DNA of 64,000 nt from Bacillota bacterium (GTDB lineage: Bacteria > Bacillota > SHA-98 > UBA4971), in assembly GCA_024653485.1 (NCBI GenBank), contig JANLFY010000009.1, positions 62,001 to 126,000 on the forward strand. The letters are read 5' to 3'. Both the position numbers and the translations under genes were made by a program. The notes under the pieces are model-generated. The model ran no database searches. It was not told the DNA's origin and saw nothing but the letters and a program-made list of their open reading frames with translations. This document shows positions 8,996 to 18,073 of this stretch, one piece after another. The first letter of the stretch is position 1. Every line of letters begins with the position of its first letter.

Positions 8996-9085
8996 CTATT
9001 GAGTCACCAACATCCTGTAGATGAGATAAGCCGTGATCGACCCCGTGAGCTCGAAGACCCGCCAGAAGAAGTCCGCTCCTAGCAT
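8996..9085 (-). CDS. YqzL-like microprotein
   Basis: A 29-residue ORF starting MLGADFFWRVFELTGSITAY and ending YRMLVTQ, with AAGGAC 11 bases upstream of the ATG. Length and pattern (short N-terminus, aromatic FFWRVF, then TGSI-AYLIY) resemble the YqzL family of tiny Firmicutes proteins of unknown function. It lies alone between the rRNA methylase gene and the T-box leader. It is too short for statistical certainty; identification rests on the motif pattern. Confidence 0.6.
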   Translation of the reverse strand: MLGADFFWRVFELTGSITAYLIYRMLVTQ

Positions 9086-9169
9086 CAAGGAACCACGTCC
9101 TTTCAGAGATCTGGGTCGGACTCTTTGGGTCTCATTATAGCACAGGCCTTCCTGAGCTCGCAACAAGGA

Positions 9170-9985
9170 TTATCCGGCTTGAGCGCCACACCCTCCCCGG
9201 CCTGCCCCTCTCTGCCTTACGGCCTCGTACATCAGGATGGCGCCGGCCACTGCAACATTGAGCGACTCCACGCCGCCCGGCATCGGGATCCTCACGCGAC
9301 CGTCGCACGTCTCCAGAGCGCTCTCCGATGGCCCGAAAGCTTCGCCACCCACGAGCACCGCGCTCGGCCCGGTGAAATCCCATTCATAGCACGGCGTCCC
9401 AGATCTGACGTCCCCCGCGACCACGGAAAGTCCGTGGGTCCTGAGGACTGAGACCGCCTCAAGAGAGTCGGTCCTCTCCTCGATGGGTATCCTGAAAAGG
9501 CTTCCCATGGTCGCCCGAACGCACTTTGGGTTGTATGCATCAACCGTTCCCCGGGTGGTGATGACGCCTGCCACGCCCAAGGCAGCGGCGGTGCGGATGA
9601 GCGTTCCAAGATTACCCGGGTCCTTCACACCGTCGACCACCAGGACAAGCGGGTTCCCAGATAGGTTAACCGTCCCGCCGGGGATCTCCGCAACGGCCAC
9701 GATGCCTTGGGGAGTCTCTGTGTCGGATACCGCTGCGAGCACCTCCTCCGTGACCTCGATAACTTGCGTGCCCGCGGCCTCAAGGCGCTCGACGAGCGTC
9801 CGCCCGGTCTCGACACGAAGAAGATGCGGGGTGACTAGGGCTTCGTGCATCCTAGCCCCCGCATCCACAGCTTCCTCTATGCTCCGAGCTCCCTCGAGGA
9901 GAAACCGTCGCGTCGCCGCCCGGTGTTCACGACGACCGAGCTTCCTGATTTCTTGAACTCGCGGGTTGCGACGGCTCGTTATCAT
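9170..9985 (-). CDS. TrmH/SpoU family RNA 2'-O-ribose methyltransferase
   Basis: About 271 residues from ATG (MITSRRNPRVQEIRKL); the frame is open three codons further. It has an N-terminal substrate-binding domain (RFLLEGARSIEEAVDAGA) followed by the trefoil-knot SPOUT domain with motif 1 LVLVVDGVKDPGNLGTLIRTA, motif 2 AVLVGGEAFGPS and motif 3 IPMPGGVESLNVAVAGAILMYEA. Such proteins methylate guanosine in 23S rRNA or tRNA. In Firmicutes this paralogue (YsgA/RlmB type) sits, as here, between rplT and pheS. The exact target nucleotide cannot be read from the sequence. Confidence 0.92.
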   Translation of the reverse strand: MITSRRNPRVQEIRKLGRREHRAATRRFLLEGARSIEEAVDAGARMHEALVTPHLLRVETGRTLVERLEAAGTQVIEVTEEVLAAVSDTETPQGIVAVAEIPGGTVNLSGNPLVLVVDGVKDPGNLGTLIRTAAALGVAGVITTRGTVDAYNPKCVRATMGSLFRIPIEERTDSLEAVSVLRTHGLSVVAGDVRSGTPCYEWDFTGPSAVLVGGEAFGPSESALETCDGRVRIPMPGGVESLNVAVAGAILMYEAVRQRGAGRGGCGAQAG

Positions 9986-10030
9986 GACAACCACCAGTTG
10001 CCGGTCGACACTATGGCGCCCTTTCCTCGC

Positions 10031-10396
10031 CTACTGCTCGCCGCCGCCAGTTGCCTTCGCGAGCTTGACAAGCTCGCCGAAAGCATTCTGATCGTTCATG
10101 GCGATCTCAGCGAGGACTTTCCTGTTTATGTCAACTCCCGCTTTGTGCAGGCCGTCCATGAAGCGGCTGTATGACATGCCATTCATGCGGGCAGCGGCGT
10201 TGATCCTGGCGATCCAGAGCTTGCGGAAATCCCTCTTCTTGTTGCGCCTGTCCCTGTACGCGTACTGCAGGGACTTCATGACGGCTTCGTTTGCCCGTCG
10301 AAAGATCTTGCTCTTCGCGCCTGTGAACCCTTTAGCCATTTTCAGGATCTTCTTGTGCCGCCGCCTTGTGACGAATCCGCCTTTCGCTCTCGGCAT
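10031..10396 (-). CDS. rplT: 50S ribosomal protein L20
   Basis: 121 residues with the usual L20 features: basic N-terminus [20 protein letters not shown], a long Arg/Lys helix ([18 protein letters not shown]) and the globular C-terminus [19 protein letters not shown]. It binds 23S rRNA early in 50S assembly and, in other bacteria, represses its own operon. The ATG has GAGGAGG upstream. It is last in infC-rpmI-rplT. Confidence 0.98.
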   Translation of the reverse strand: MPRAKGGFVTRRRHKKILKMAKGFTGAKSKIFRRANEAVMKSLQYAYRDRRNKKRDFRKLWIARINAAARMNGMSYSRFMDGLHKAGVDINRKVLAEIAMNDQNAFGELVKLAKATGGGEQ

Positions 10397-10450
10397 CGTA
10401 GCTTCCTCCTCAGGTTCAGCGTGGATCGGTTTGCGCCGTCGACCCTTCCG

Positions 10451-10648
10451 TCATGCATGCCGCAGGAGCCTTTTCACCCTGGCGGCATCTCCGGGCGCAA
10501 GCACCGCGGGTTCCCGGAGGGACCTCTTGACTTTACCGGACTTCTTGCCGGTATTGTGTCCGCCGTAGGCCTTGTCCCTCACGATTCTGCCCGAACCCGT
10601 CATCCTGAACCTCTTGGCGGCTCCTTTATGAGTTTTGACCTTGGGCAC
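10451..10648 (-). CDS. rpmI: 50S ribosomal protein L35
   Basis: 65 residues starting at GTG (PKVKTHKGAAKRFRMTGSG), with AAGGAGAG about 8 bases upstream, which fixes the start although the frame is open to 10714. The Lys/Arg-rich core (KAYGGHNTGKKSGKVKR) and length are typical. It lies between infC and rplT. Confidence 0.97.
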   Translation of the reverse strand: MPKVKTHKGAAKRFRMTGSGRIVRDKAYGGHNTGKKSGKVKRSLREPAVLAPGDAARVKRLLRHA

Positions 10649-10747
10649 TTCATGTCTCTCCTTTTGCCGGCACACGCCATGACGGCACGCGCCGTCTTCA
10701 TCGTCCACGATCATCAGCGCATCCCTGCGCGCCCTGCCCTTCGTGAC

Positions 10748-11263
10748 CTATCCTACCTGTCTTGGGGCGAGGACCATGATCATGTGCTTGCCCTCGACCT
10801 TGGGCTCCCGTTCGATAACCCCGTAGTCCTTGACCTCCTCGGCGAGGTCCAACAGCAATGCCCGCCCTATGTCGGCGTGAACGATCTCGCGGCCACGGAA
10901 CCTGACGGTGGCCTTGACCTTGTCCCCGTCCTGAAGGAATTTCTGAGCGTTCCTGACCTTGACCTGGAAATCATGGCCCTCTATCTTAGGGGTCATTCTG
11001 ACTTCCTTGATGTCCATGGTCCGCTGCTTCTTTCGGGCCTCTCTGTCGCGCTTGGCCTGCTCATACTTGTACTTGCCATAGTCGAGCAATCTGCACACAG
11101 GCGGTTTAGCGCTAGGTGCCACCTCAACGAGGTCAAGGCCCCTTTCCGCTGCGATCCGGAGGCCTTCCCTGACCACCATGATCCCGAGCTGTTCGCCATT
11201 CTCATCGATCAGTCTGATCTCCCGAGCCCGGATCGCCTCGTTCACCCTCAAGTCTTTGGCGAT
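10748..11263 (-). CDS. infC: Translation initiation factor IF-3, probable AUC start
   Basis: IF-3 binds the 30S subunit and proofreads start-codon selection. The protein has the N-domain (LRVNEAIRAREIRLIDENGEQLG), the linker and the C-domain (YGVIEREPKVEGKHMIMVLAPR). The first conventional start is TTG at 11251, which would truncate the conserved beginning. Four codons upstream the frame reads IAKDLRVNEA, matching family N-termini, and its first codon is ATC (11263-11261) set 4 bases after GGGGGTGAGG. A rare AUC start is therefore likely, giving about 171 residues. Rare start codons are the known basis of infC self-regulation. Confidence 0.93.
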   Translation of the reverse strand: MAKDLRVNEAIRAREIRLIDENGEQLGIMVVREGLRIAAERGLDLVEVAPSAKPPVCRLLDYGKYKYEQAKRDREARKKQRTMDIKEVRMTPKIEGHDFQVKVRNAQKFLQDGDKVKATVRFRGREIVHADIGRALLLDLAEEVKDYGVIEREPKVEGKHMIMVLAPRQVG

Positions 11264-11310
11264 TGTGCCTCACCCCCAGATTCAATGACTCGTATCGATA
11301 GTCGGTACGC

Positions 11311-11334
11311 AAAGAGCGGGCCGACCGCCCGCTC
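11311..11334 (-). terminator. Hairpin in the infC-rpmI-rplT leader
   Basis: Minus-strand GAGCGGG / CCCGCTC with a 7-nt loop, followed by TTTGCG, lies about 50 bases upstream of infC. It could be an attenuator, as in the L20/IF-3 leaders of Firmicutes, or a weak terminator. The U-run is short, so this is tentative. Confidence 0.4.
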
Positions 11335-11760
11335 ATGACACAACCACGCACCAGCGCGCAGCCTTGGCCGCACCCGGCACAGGCTACGCGGACACGCGAC
11401 CTTGCTAGCAACCCTGCCGTAGTTACCTTGTGGTACAGCCCTCTACTCAGGAGGGCATCAGAAGGGCGCCGCAAGGTGAGAAGCAGACGGCTTCCACTTG
11501 CACAACCACGAGTGTCTATGGAGTTTTGCAGAGTCCTGCCGATGTGCGCCGCCCTGTCCCGCGGACCCTGGCGCGACACAAGCAAAACGCAAATGCTTCG
11601 GCCGGCCGGGGACCGGCCGACTGTGGCGCTTTTGAGTATAGCACAACGCATGCCAGCGGTCAATCGTGGTCTGGAGTACTCAACCACGGACAACTCACGG
11701 GGGCAACCGGCTCGCGAGCGCGCTCGCCACCGGTAAGCGCCCTTCGGTCTGGGCGATCCC
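11335..11760. other. Intergenic region between thrS and infC
   Basis: About 430 bases without a convincing gene. It includes a GC-rich inverted repeat (CGGCCGG / CCGGCCG, about 11600-11625) that may be the transcript end of thrS or part of the ribosomal-operon leader. Short ORFs here look random. Confidence 0.5.
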
Positions 11761-13587
11761 TCACGCCTTCCTCTCGATGTCCCCAAAGAGCCGCGCCTTG
11801 AATTCCGCCAACGACATCGGGCCCAGGTCGCCATCGGCGCGTGAGCGCACCGAGACCGTGCCCCGCTCGGCTTCTCTGTCGCCCGCAACTAGCATGTAGG
11901 GCACTTTCTCCAGCTGGGCCTCGCGGATTTTGTACCCCATCTTCTCGCTGCGATCGTCCACGTCGACCCTGGCCTTCATGTCCATGAGCTCAGAGGCGAC
12001 CTGTCGCGCGTAGTCAACATGCCGGTCCGCGACGGGAATCACCCTCACCTGAACCGGCGCAAGCCATACGGGAAACGCTCCCGCATAGTGCTCGACCAGG
12101 CCCGCGACGAACCGCTCCATGGAACCCAGAACCGTGCGGTGTATCATGACCGGGCGGTGCCGGGCGTTGTCTTCGCCGACATACTCTAGGTCGAATCGCT
12201 TCGGGAGGTTGAAGTCCACCTGAATAGTGGGGCCCTGCCACCCGCGGCCGAGCGCGTCCTTGACCTTGACGTCGATCGCGGGGCCATAGAACTTGGCTTC
12301 GCCCTCCATCCTCGTATATGAGAACCCCTTTCGCCCGAGCGCGGCCATGAGCGCTCCCTCGGCCATGTCCCACACTTCGTCGGAGCCGACGTACTTGCCT
12401 TTGTCCGCCGGATCCCGCACGGAGAGCTCCATGTCGTAGTCCTCATAGCCGAATGACTCCATCATGAATTGCACGAGGTCGAGCACTCCCACGAGCTCAT
12501 CCTCGAGCTGGTCAGGACGCATGAAGAGATGAGCGTCGTCCTGCGTGAACCCTCTGACACGAAGCATTCCGTGGAGAACGCCGCTGCGCTCATAGCGGTA
12601 CACCGTGCCGAGCTCCGCCCACCTTATGGGCAGGTCCCGGTACGACCGCGTCTTCGTCTTGTACATGAGGATGTGGAAAGGGCAATTCATGGGCTTCAAC
12701 AGGTATTCCACGCCGTCGATGTCGATGGGCGAGTACATGTTCTCGCGATACCAGTCCCAATGGCCGGACACCTCCCAGAGGTCGCGCCGGGCTATGTGGG
12801 GGGTGTATACGAGTTGGTAGCCTCGCCTCAAGTGCTCCTCTCGCCAGAAGTCCTCGATGATCTTGCGGACAAGAGCCCCTTTCGGGTGCCAGTACACCAG
12901 GCCGGCCCCTGCTTCCTCGTGAAGGCTGAAAAGGTCCAGTTCCTTGCCCAGCTTCCTGTGATCGCGCCTCTCGGCCTCTTCCAACACGTGCAAGTGAGCC
13001 TGAAGCGCCGCATCAGATGGAAAGGCCGTCCCGTAGATTCGCTGCAACATCTTGCGCCTCTCGTCGCCTCGCCAGTACGCGCCTGCGACGCTTAGCAGCT
13101 TGAACGCGCGCAGTTGGCCGGTCGAAGCCAGGTGCGGTCCGCGACAGAGGTCGACGAACTCGCCTTGTCGGTAGATGCTGACCACTTCGTCTTCCGGAAG
13201 TTCCTGGATCAATTCGAGCTTGTATGGCTCGTCGAGAGCTCCGAATAGTCGCACCGCTTCTTCCCGTGGAATCTCCTGGCGCACGATGGGCAGGTCTTCG
13301 CACACGATCTTGCGCATCTCGTCCTCGATTCGACCCAGGTCGCCAACGGTAAAAGGCTCGGGTTTGTCGAAGTCGTAATAGAACCCGTTTTCGATAGCCG
13401 GTCCTATGGCGAGCTTCACTTCGGGAAAGAGCCGCTTCACAGCCTGTGCCAACACGTGGGCGGTGGAATGACGAAGGATCTCGCTCCCTTCTTCGCTGTC
13501 GAGGTCCACTAGCACCTCCGCGCCTCTCATACTCACCCCGGAGCCCTCCGGTCCCGCGTCATCAGTCTTGACTCTCGCTTGAGCCAT
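11761..13587 (-). CDS. thrS: Threonine--tRNA ligase lacking the TGS domain
   Basis: 608 residues from ATG at 13587 (MAQARVKTDDAG), with GGGGTG upstream; the frame is open to 13944, but that stretch is the T-box leader. The N2 editing domain (HSTAHVLAQAV with HxxxH; LCRGPHLAS) is intact, followed by the class II core with zinc ligands in PMNCPFHIL and RGFTQDDAHLF, and the C-terminal anticodon-binding domain (VRVIPVADRHVDYA). The N1 TGS domain, about 60 residues in standard ThrS, is missing and is not encoded upstream. Catalysis and editing should be unaffected in principle; RNA contacts may differ. Confidence 0.95.
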   Translation of the reverse strand: MAQARVKTDDAGPEGSGVSMRGAEVLVDLDSEEGSEILRHSTAHVLAQAVKRLFPEVKLAIGPAIENGFYYDFDKPEPFTVGDLGRIEDEMRKIVCEDLPIVRQEIPREEAVRLFGALDEPYKLELIQELPEDEVVSIYRQGEFVDLCRGPHLASTGQLRAFKLLSVAGAYWRGDERRKMLQRIYGTAFPSDAALQAHLHVLEEAERRDHRKLGKELDLFSLHEEAGAGLVYWHPKGALVRKIIEDFWREEHLRRGYQLVYTPHIARRDLWEVSGHWDWYRENMYSPIDIDGVEYLLKPMNCPFHILMYKTKTRSYRDLPIRWAELGTVYRYERSGVLHGMLRVRGFTQDDAHLFMRPDQLEDELVGVLDLVQFMMESFGYEDYDMELSVRDPADKGKYVGSDEVWDMAEGALMAALGRKGFSYTRMEGEAKFYGPAIDVKVKDALGRGWQGPTIQVDFNLPKRFDLEYVGEDNARHRPVMIHRTVLGSMERFVAGLVEHYAGAFPVWLAPVQVRVIPVADRHVDYARQVASELMDMKARVDVDDRSEKMGYKIREAQLEKVPYMLVAGDREAERGTVSVRSRADGDLGPMSLAEFKARLFGDIERKA

Positions 13588-13721
13588 TCTTCTATCACCC
13601 CAGTTCTTCAAGTCTCCTTGGTCCAGCATCCGTCCAGATAGGGTCCTTGGGGCCGTCACCGTCGCCGCACCGCTCCAGCATGGCGCGCATCCAGGAGTAG
13701 TCCGGACCACCTTGACCAGAA

Positions 13722-13760
13722 AACGAAGGCCCCGCACCTGGATAACTCCAGGGGCGGGGC
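13722..13760 (-). terminator. T-box attenuator terminator ahead of thrS
   Basis: Minus strand: GCCCCGC-CCTGGA, loop GTTA, TCCAGG-GCGGGGC, then CTTCGTTTTC. The stem begins a few bases after the T-box sequence and so can act as the terminator alternative of the switch. Confidence 0.85.
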
Positions 13761-14098
13761 AGTCCCGCGGTTCCACCCTGATTGGTGCCGGCTTTCGGTG
13801 TCTTGCCTTCCGGAGTCTTGCCGCTCTCGGCGCCGTGGCACTCCCCATTCGCCCAGGCAAGCCTTGCGTGCTCGCTGGCAGGGCAGCTCCATGAGCGCCG
13901 TGCGTGCCTAGCGCGACACACACCGACACCCTCTCATTTCGCACGTTAACGGGTGCCTCCGTCGTCGATTACTTGCGAGAACGAGCCCGCTTTCACCGCG
14001 AGGCTCGAAGGAGGTTTTCGGCGTCGCGCTTCCGGCGGAGGCTTCCAGCCGTTGACCTCCGCTCTCTCTCGGTCGCTCCCCGCTTACTCGTCCTTGTC
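13761..14098 (-). promoter_or_regulatory. T-box leader of thrS (tRNA-Thr responsive)
   Basis: The T-box AGGGTGGAACCGCGG lies at 13779-13765 on the minus strand. Stem I marks are recognisable upstream: GGACGAGTAA at its start (about 14090), the GAGAGAGCGGAGG bulge region, the distal-loop type GGCTGGAAGCC and a later GGTGAAAGCGGG. An ACC triplet at 14015-14013 (GAAAACCTCC) is a candidate threonine specifier. This accounts for the apparent N-terminal extension of the thrS frame. Confidence 0.88.
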
Positions 14099-14244
14099 AG
14101 CGCCGTTCCAATGCACACCCCTTGTTACCGCCATTATAGGCAAGCGGCCCTCACATGTCAAGGCCGGGCGGATAGCTGCTGCCTCGTGCCACGATCTGCG
14201 GGCGCTTGGTGACCGGATGGGTATCGCAAATCGCGTCGACAACC

Positions 14245-15210
14245 TCAGTTCTGATCGCCGCGCCCCGACGCCGGCACGTGCGCCCTGGCCTGATGGCCCT
14301 CGCAGAGGCGACAGCCCGGGCACACCGAGACGCGACCTTCGAACAGTCTTTGGATCGTGTCCGTGACACCAGCGCTTCGGCCGAGATGAAGGACTATCTT
14401 TCTGGGCGATACGCTTATCAGGGCGCTGATAAGAAGGTCCTCGTAATCCACATCGATGTCCACGAGGTCCGGGGAAACGCCCTCCAGGTAATCGTTGTCC
14501 ACAACCTTCCCGGCGCGGTCCAACAGCCTGAAGAGACCCCCAGGTCTTGACACGACGTGGACTTCATCGATCCTCGGCTCCTGGACGTCCACGAAGTATT
14601 TCAGAAGCCTGATGAACTCGTTATACTCACGTTCTATCATGTAGTCGTCGACGGCTGCGTCCGCCGATTCGAGCAGTTCCTCAACAAAGCCCTTCAACCT
14701 GAACCGGACAAACCCGTCCAGCACAATGCAACTTGCTGTGTCGAGATAGTCCAGCACTTTGAAGAGCACCTCGTTCCTGCGCCTTACCAGAGCCCTGGGC
14801 TCCTCGGGTCTGTCCCTGTCAGCGGTTTCGGCGCCCATCTTTCCGTCCGTGCCCCTGCCACCGAGAGCCGCGGCCGCGCATGCAACGATTCTCTCTTGTT
14901 CCGAGGGATCGAAGTACGGGTACCGCCTACGAACTACCCGCGCCACAAAACCCTTGGCTACATCGAAGACTATGGCATCAGCAAGGGCGCTAGCTACATG
15001 GTATCTGACGAGGTCTCTCTGGCCCGCGGGGACGCCTCGGCTGGCGTCGCGCAAATTCAAACAGAGAAATGTGAGAGGTCCCGCGGACCTCTCCGTCATG
15101 TCAAGCTCGATCCCCTTCTCACACAGCATCCGCACCTTGCTCGAGAGTCGGTCGCGGACGGCGTTCGTGTGATCCTGAACCCCAATGGCGATGAGCTCCA
15201 TCAGGATCAC
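14245..15210 (-). CDS. ytxC: Sporulation protein YtxC
   Basis: 321 residues similar to YtxC, a conserved protein of endospore formers of unknown biochemical role, often just upstream of thrS as here. The central part is conserved: VLFKVLDYLDTASCIVLDGFVRFRLKGF and EREYNEFIRLLKYFVDVQEPRIDEVHVV. The C-terminus CPGCRLCEGHQARAHVP has closely spaced Cys residues. The frame overlaps nothing and ends about 150 bases before the thrS T-box. Confidence 0.88.
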   Translation of the reverse strand: MILMELIAIGVQDHTNAVRDRLSSKVRMLCEKGIELDMTERSAGPLTFLCLNLRDASRGVPAGQRDLVRYHVASALADAIVFDVAKGFVARVVRRRYPYFDPSEQERIVACAAAALGGRGTDGKMGAETADRDRPEEPRALVRRRNEVLFKVLDYLDTASCIVLDGFVRFRLKGFVEELLESADAAVDDYMIEREYNEFIRLLKYFVDVQEPRIDEVHVVSRPGGLFRLLDRAGKVVDNDYLEGVSPDLVDIDVDYEDLLISALISVSPRKIVLHLGRSAGVTDTIQRLFEGRVSVCPGCRLCEGHQARAHVPASGRGDQN

Positions 15211-15386
15211 GCCCCTTCCCCGTGTATTATATGTCCGGGCAGTACCTCAATATACAGACAAGGTAGGGGCGTCTGCCGTGTGCTGCCAGCTTGTCCACAT
15301 TTGGCCATTCTTCCCAATATGATGCACACGACCTCGAAAGCCTGGCCTTGGGCTCCTCGGCGAATGCTCAGTGAGCGTCGGAAGGC

Positions 15387-16328
15387 TCATCCGTCAGTCC
15401 TTCCGAGATGGGCCTGGAGCTCCCTCCGCAGGGTGAGACACCTCAGGAGCTCTACGGGCAAGGGGAAGAGGACGGTGGAGTTCTTCTCAGCTGCGATGTC
15501 CGTGATAGTTCTCACATACCTGAGTTGGAGAGCGGCTGGCTCGCCCGCCATCATGAGAGCAGCCGCGCATAGTCTCTCCGACGCCTGGAGTTCCCCGTCC
15601 GCAAGTGTCACTCTCGCCTTGCGTTCCCGCTCGGCCTCTGCCTGCTTCGCGATGACTCGTTTCACAGCGTCCGTGAGCTCAACAGCCTTCACTTCCACCG
15701 CCGAGATTCTCAGGCCCCATCGGGAAGCGGTCTCATTCAGCATGGATCGCAGCGCATTGTTCAGCTCGGCGCGGTTCGATAGCACGAAGTCGAGTTCGTG
15801 CTGGCCCAGGACGGCGCGGAGGACAGCCTGGCCGAGGAGCGCGATGCTCTGCACGTGGTTTGCCACCTTCGTCACCGCCAGGCTTGGATCGCAAACGTTG
15901 AAGTACACGGCCGCATCCGCCGCGACTGGTACATTGTCCCTCGTAACGGCCTCCTGCTTGGGCACGTCAACAGTGAATGTGCGGAGATCCACCATCCAGA
16001 CCTTGTCGATGCCGAAAGGGAGGATGACGTTCAGCCCCGGGTCCAGGACTCCCGCAAGGCGCCCGAACCTGAACAGGACGCCTCGCTTGTATTCCGGGAT
16101 GGTTCTGAGCATCTTCGGAAGTACCGGCACGGGAACGAGCGCCAACGCAATCGATCCGGCCTCGCTAGCGGCGCCGAACACGCAGGCACCCCATGCGACG
16201 CCCAAGACGAGCATCAGAGCGAAAGTTGACCGCGACCCCCTCATGAGCGCCAAGACCGCCCACAGGCCCCACCACGCAGCGACGAACCAGAACACGACCG
16301 TGTGAACCTCGCGAAGCCCAGGCGCCAA
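15387..16328 (-). CDS. SPFH domain (slipin/stomatin-like) membrane protein
   Basis: About 313 residues if it starts at TTG 16328, which has GGGGAGG 8 bases upstream; the frame itself is open to 16451. Two hydrophobic helices (FWFVAAWWGLWAVLAL, FALMLVLGVAWGACVFGAA) anchor an SPFH/band 7 domain: IPEYKRGVLFRFGRL, DPGLNVILPFGIDKVWMVDLR, VTRDNVPVAADAAVYF. A coiled coil (RVIAKQAEAERERKARVTLADGE) follows, then a C-terminal hydrophobic patch. This is the slipin pattern, a scaffold of membrane microdomains. The usual partner, an NfeD-like protein, is not adjacent. Confidence 0.88.
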   Translation of the reverse strand: MAPGLREVHTVVFWFVAAWWGLWAVLALMRGSRSTFALMLVLGVAWGACVFGAASEAGSIALALVPVPVLPKMLRTIPEYKRGVLFRFGRLAGVLDPGLNVILPFGIDKVWMVDLRTFTVDVPKQEAVTRDNVPVAADAAVYFNVCDPSLAVTKVANHVQSIALLGQAVLRAVLGQHELDFVLSNRAELNNALRSMLNETASRWGLRISAVEVKAVELTDAVKRVIAKQAEAERERKARVTLADGELQASERLCAAALMMAGEPAALQLRYVRTITDIAAEKNSTVLFPLPVELLRCLTLRRELQAHLGRTDG

Positions 16329-16676
16329 GATCGCCACCTCCCCGCTCCACTTCCTTCGCCCTATCTCCAAACCCTGACTCGATAGATCGTTACCAGCGCA
16401 AGAAATCCTTCCTCCCCAACAAGGCGGGTGAGGCTTGCGGGCTCCGGCCAAGAAGGAGGACTTCAGCGCCGCATCACTGGGCGTACGCGACCCGACTGAC
16501 GGGTTGACGGGTAAGGAGGGTCCGCAGAATCGATCAGGAGCCTAACCACAGGCTGCCCGACCGAGGTGTAGCGAGCGCATGCAGCTGCCCCTTGCGGAAC
16601 CAGTATCGCAGGACGAGGAGGGCCGGCCCTTGAACAAGAGTCGGCCCGAGTCGGTCCAGGTAGGTTGGCGGGACGT
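16329..16676. other. Intergenic region between gltP-like gene and slipin
   Basis: Nothing recognisable as a gene. It contains an imperfect GC-rich inverted repeat around 16620-16650 (GGCCGGCCC / GGGCC) that might end the symporter transcript but lacks a U-tract. The upstream part of the slipin frame (16329-16451) is probably untranslated. Confidence 0.5.
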
Positions 16677-17912
16677 TCACGCTCTCGCGGCGGGCGCCGA
16701 CGGAGCGCGCCTCACCAGCATGTCCGGGTCCACGTTCTCTTTCTCAGTGACGGCCACTAGGGCAGCCGCAACCGTGTCGTCGACGACGTTCACGCAGGTC
16801 CGCGCCATGTCCAGAATCCTGTCGATCCCCGCGATGAGAGCTAGACCTTCGATGGGAACGCCGATGGCGCTCAGCACCATGGTCAGCATGATGAGCCCTG
16901 ACCCCGGCACTCCCGCCGTCCCGATGGACGCGAGGATCGCAGTGACCGCAAGCACGACGTACTGCGAGAACCCCAGGTGCACGCCAAAGGCGTTGGCCAG
17001 AAACACGGCGCACACCGCTTGATAGAGCCCGGTTCCGTCCATGTTGACGGTAGCGCCCATCGGCAGCACAAACCCGGCGGTTGCCTTGGAGACGCCCGCC
17101 TCCTGCACCACTCTCAGCGTCACCGGCAGGGTCCCTGAGCTCGAGCACGTAGTGAACGCCACGAGCGCGGCCTCCCGAATCCGGTAGAGATAGCGCAGCG
17201 GCTTGATGCCACCTATGAACCGGAGGAACGCCGAGTAAACGATCCCTACCTGAAGGATGCAACCCAGATAGACGACGAAGATCAGCAGTGCAAACGGCGC
17301 GAGCACCTTCACTCCGAAGTTGCCGACGGTCCAGGCGATGAGCGCGAACGCACCCACTGGCGCGTAGTAGAGGACGATATCTACCACCCGGTACATGGCC
17401 TCGGCAACACCTTCGATGGCTTTCCTTATCGGCTCTGCGGCCTGGCCAGCCATGCCCATCGCCACCCCGAACACGATGGAGAAGAAGATGATCTGAAGGG
17501 CGTTTCCGCGCGCAGCCGCGTCAACGACATTGGTGGGGACGAGTTCGAGGACTATCTGCGAAAAAGGCGGTGGCAGCTGCCGCTCCACCTTCGCGAGCTC
17601 ACCAAGGCTCAAGCCGGCGCCGAGGTTGAACGCGTTCGCAAGAAGCAGTCCGATTATGACAGAGCAGATAGCCGTGGCGTAGTAGTAGAAGAAAGTCTTC
17701 AGCATCATCCTGCCGAGCTTGACTCCGCCGACTCCCGTCACCCCCACGGCGAGGGTGCTGAAGATGAGAGGCACCACGAGCATTGAGAGCAGCCTTATGA
17801 AGAACGTCCCGAACGGTTTCAGCCACTCGGCCTTGGGCCCTAGGATCAGCCCCGCAACGATTCCGAGCAAGAACCCAGTGAATATGTACATCACCAGCCG
17901 TTGCCTCTTCAC
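16677..17912 (-). CDS. Dicarboxylate/amino acid:cation symporter (DAACS family)
   Basis: 411 residues from GTG at 17912, which has AAAGGAGG 8 bases upstream. It has the full GltPh/DctA fold signature: eight or so helices, hairpin loops with CSSSGTLPVT and VPGSGLIMLT, the NMDGTGLYQ Na+/substrate motif and the TM8 motif DRILDMARTCVNVVDDTVAA. It imports glutamate, aspartate or C4-dicarboxylates coupled to Na+ or H+. The Arg in MARTCVNV fits an acidic substrate. It is monocistronic between a tRNA-Val gene and the slipin. Confidence 0.93.
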   Translation of the reverse strand: MKRQRLVMYIFTGFLLGIVAGLILGPKAEWLKPFGTFFIRLLSMLVVPLIFSTLAVGVTGVGGVKLGRMMLKTFFYYYATAICSVIIGLLLANAFNLGAGLSLGELAKVERQLPPPFSQIVLELVPTNVVDAAARGNALQIIFFSIVFGVAMGMAGQAAEPIRKAIEGVAEAMYRVVDIVLYYAPVGAFALIAWTVGNFGVKVLAPFALLIFVVYLGCILQVGIVYSAFLRFIGGIKPLRYLYRIREAALVAFTTCSSSGTLPVTLRVVQEAGVSKATAGFVLPMGATVNMDGTGLYQAVCAVFLANAFGVHLGFSQYVVLAVTAILASIGTAGVPGSGLIMLTMVLSAIGVPIEGLALIAGIDRILDMARTCVNVVDDTVAAALVAVTEKENVDPDMLVRRAPSAPAARA

Positions 17913-18073
17913 ACAACTCACCTCCTTTCCGGCTTGATTGCGGGCTCAGCATTGACACCTGACCTCGCCCGCCGCTCTGAAATGTCTATTCGATGCGCGA
18001 TGAGCCAATTCCTTCCGAACGGGTCCCGCTGGGCACCCGCGCCACCACGCGCACGCAAAAAAGGGCATGAAAA

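Noticed and set aside
13588-13944. In-frame N-terminal extension of thrS (119 codons)
   Set aside because: The DNA is the T-box leader with its terminator, the translation has no TGS similarity, and a start with a ribosome binding site exists at 13587.
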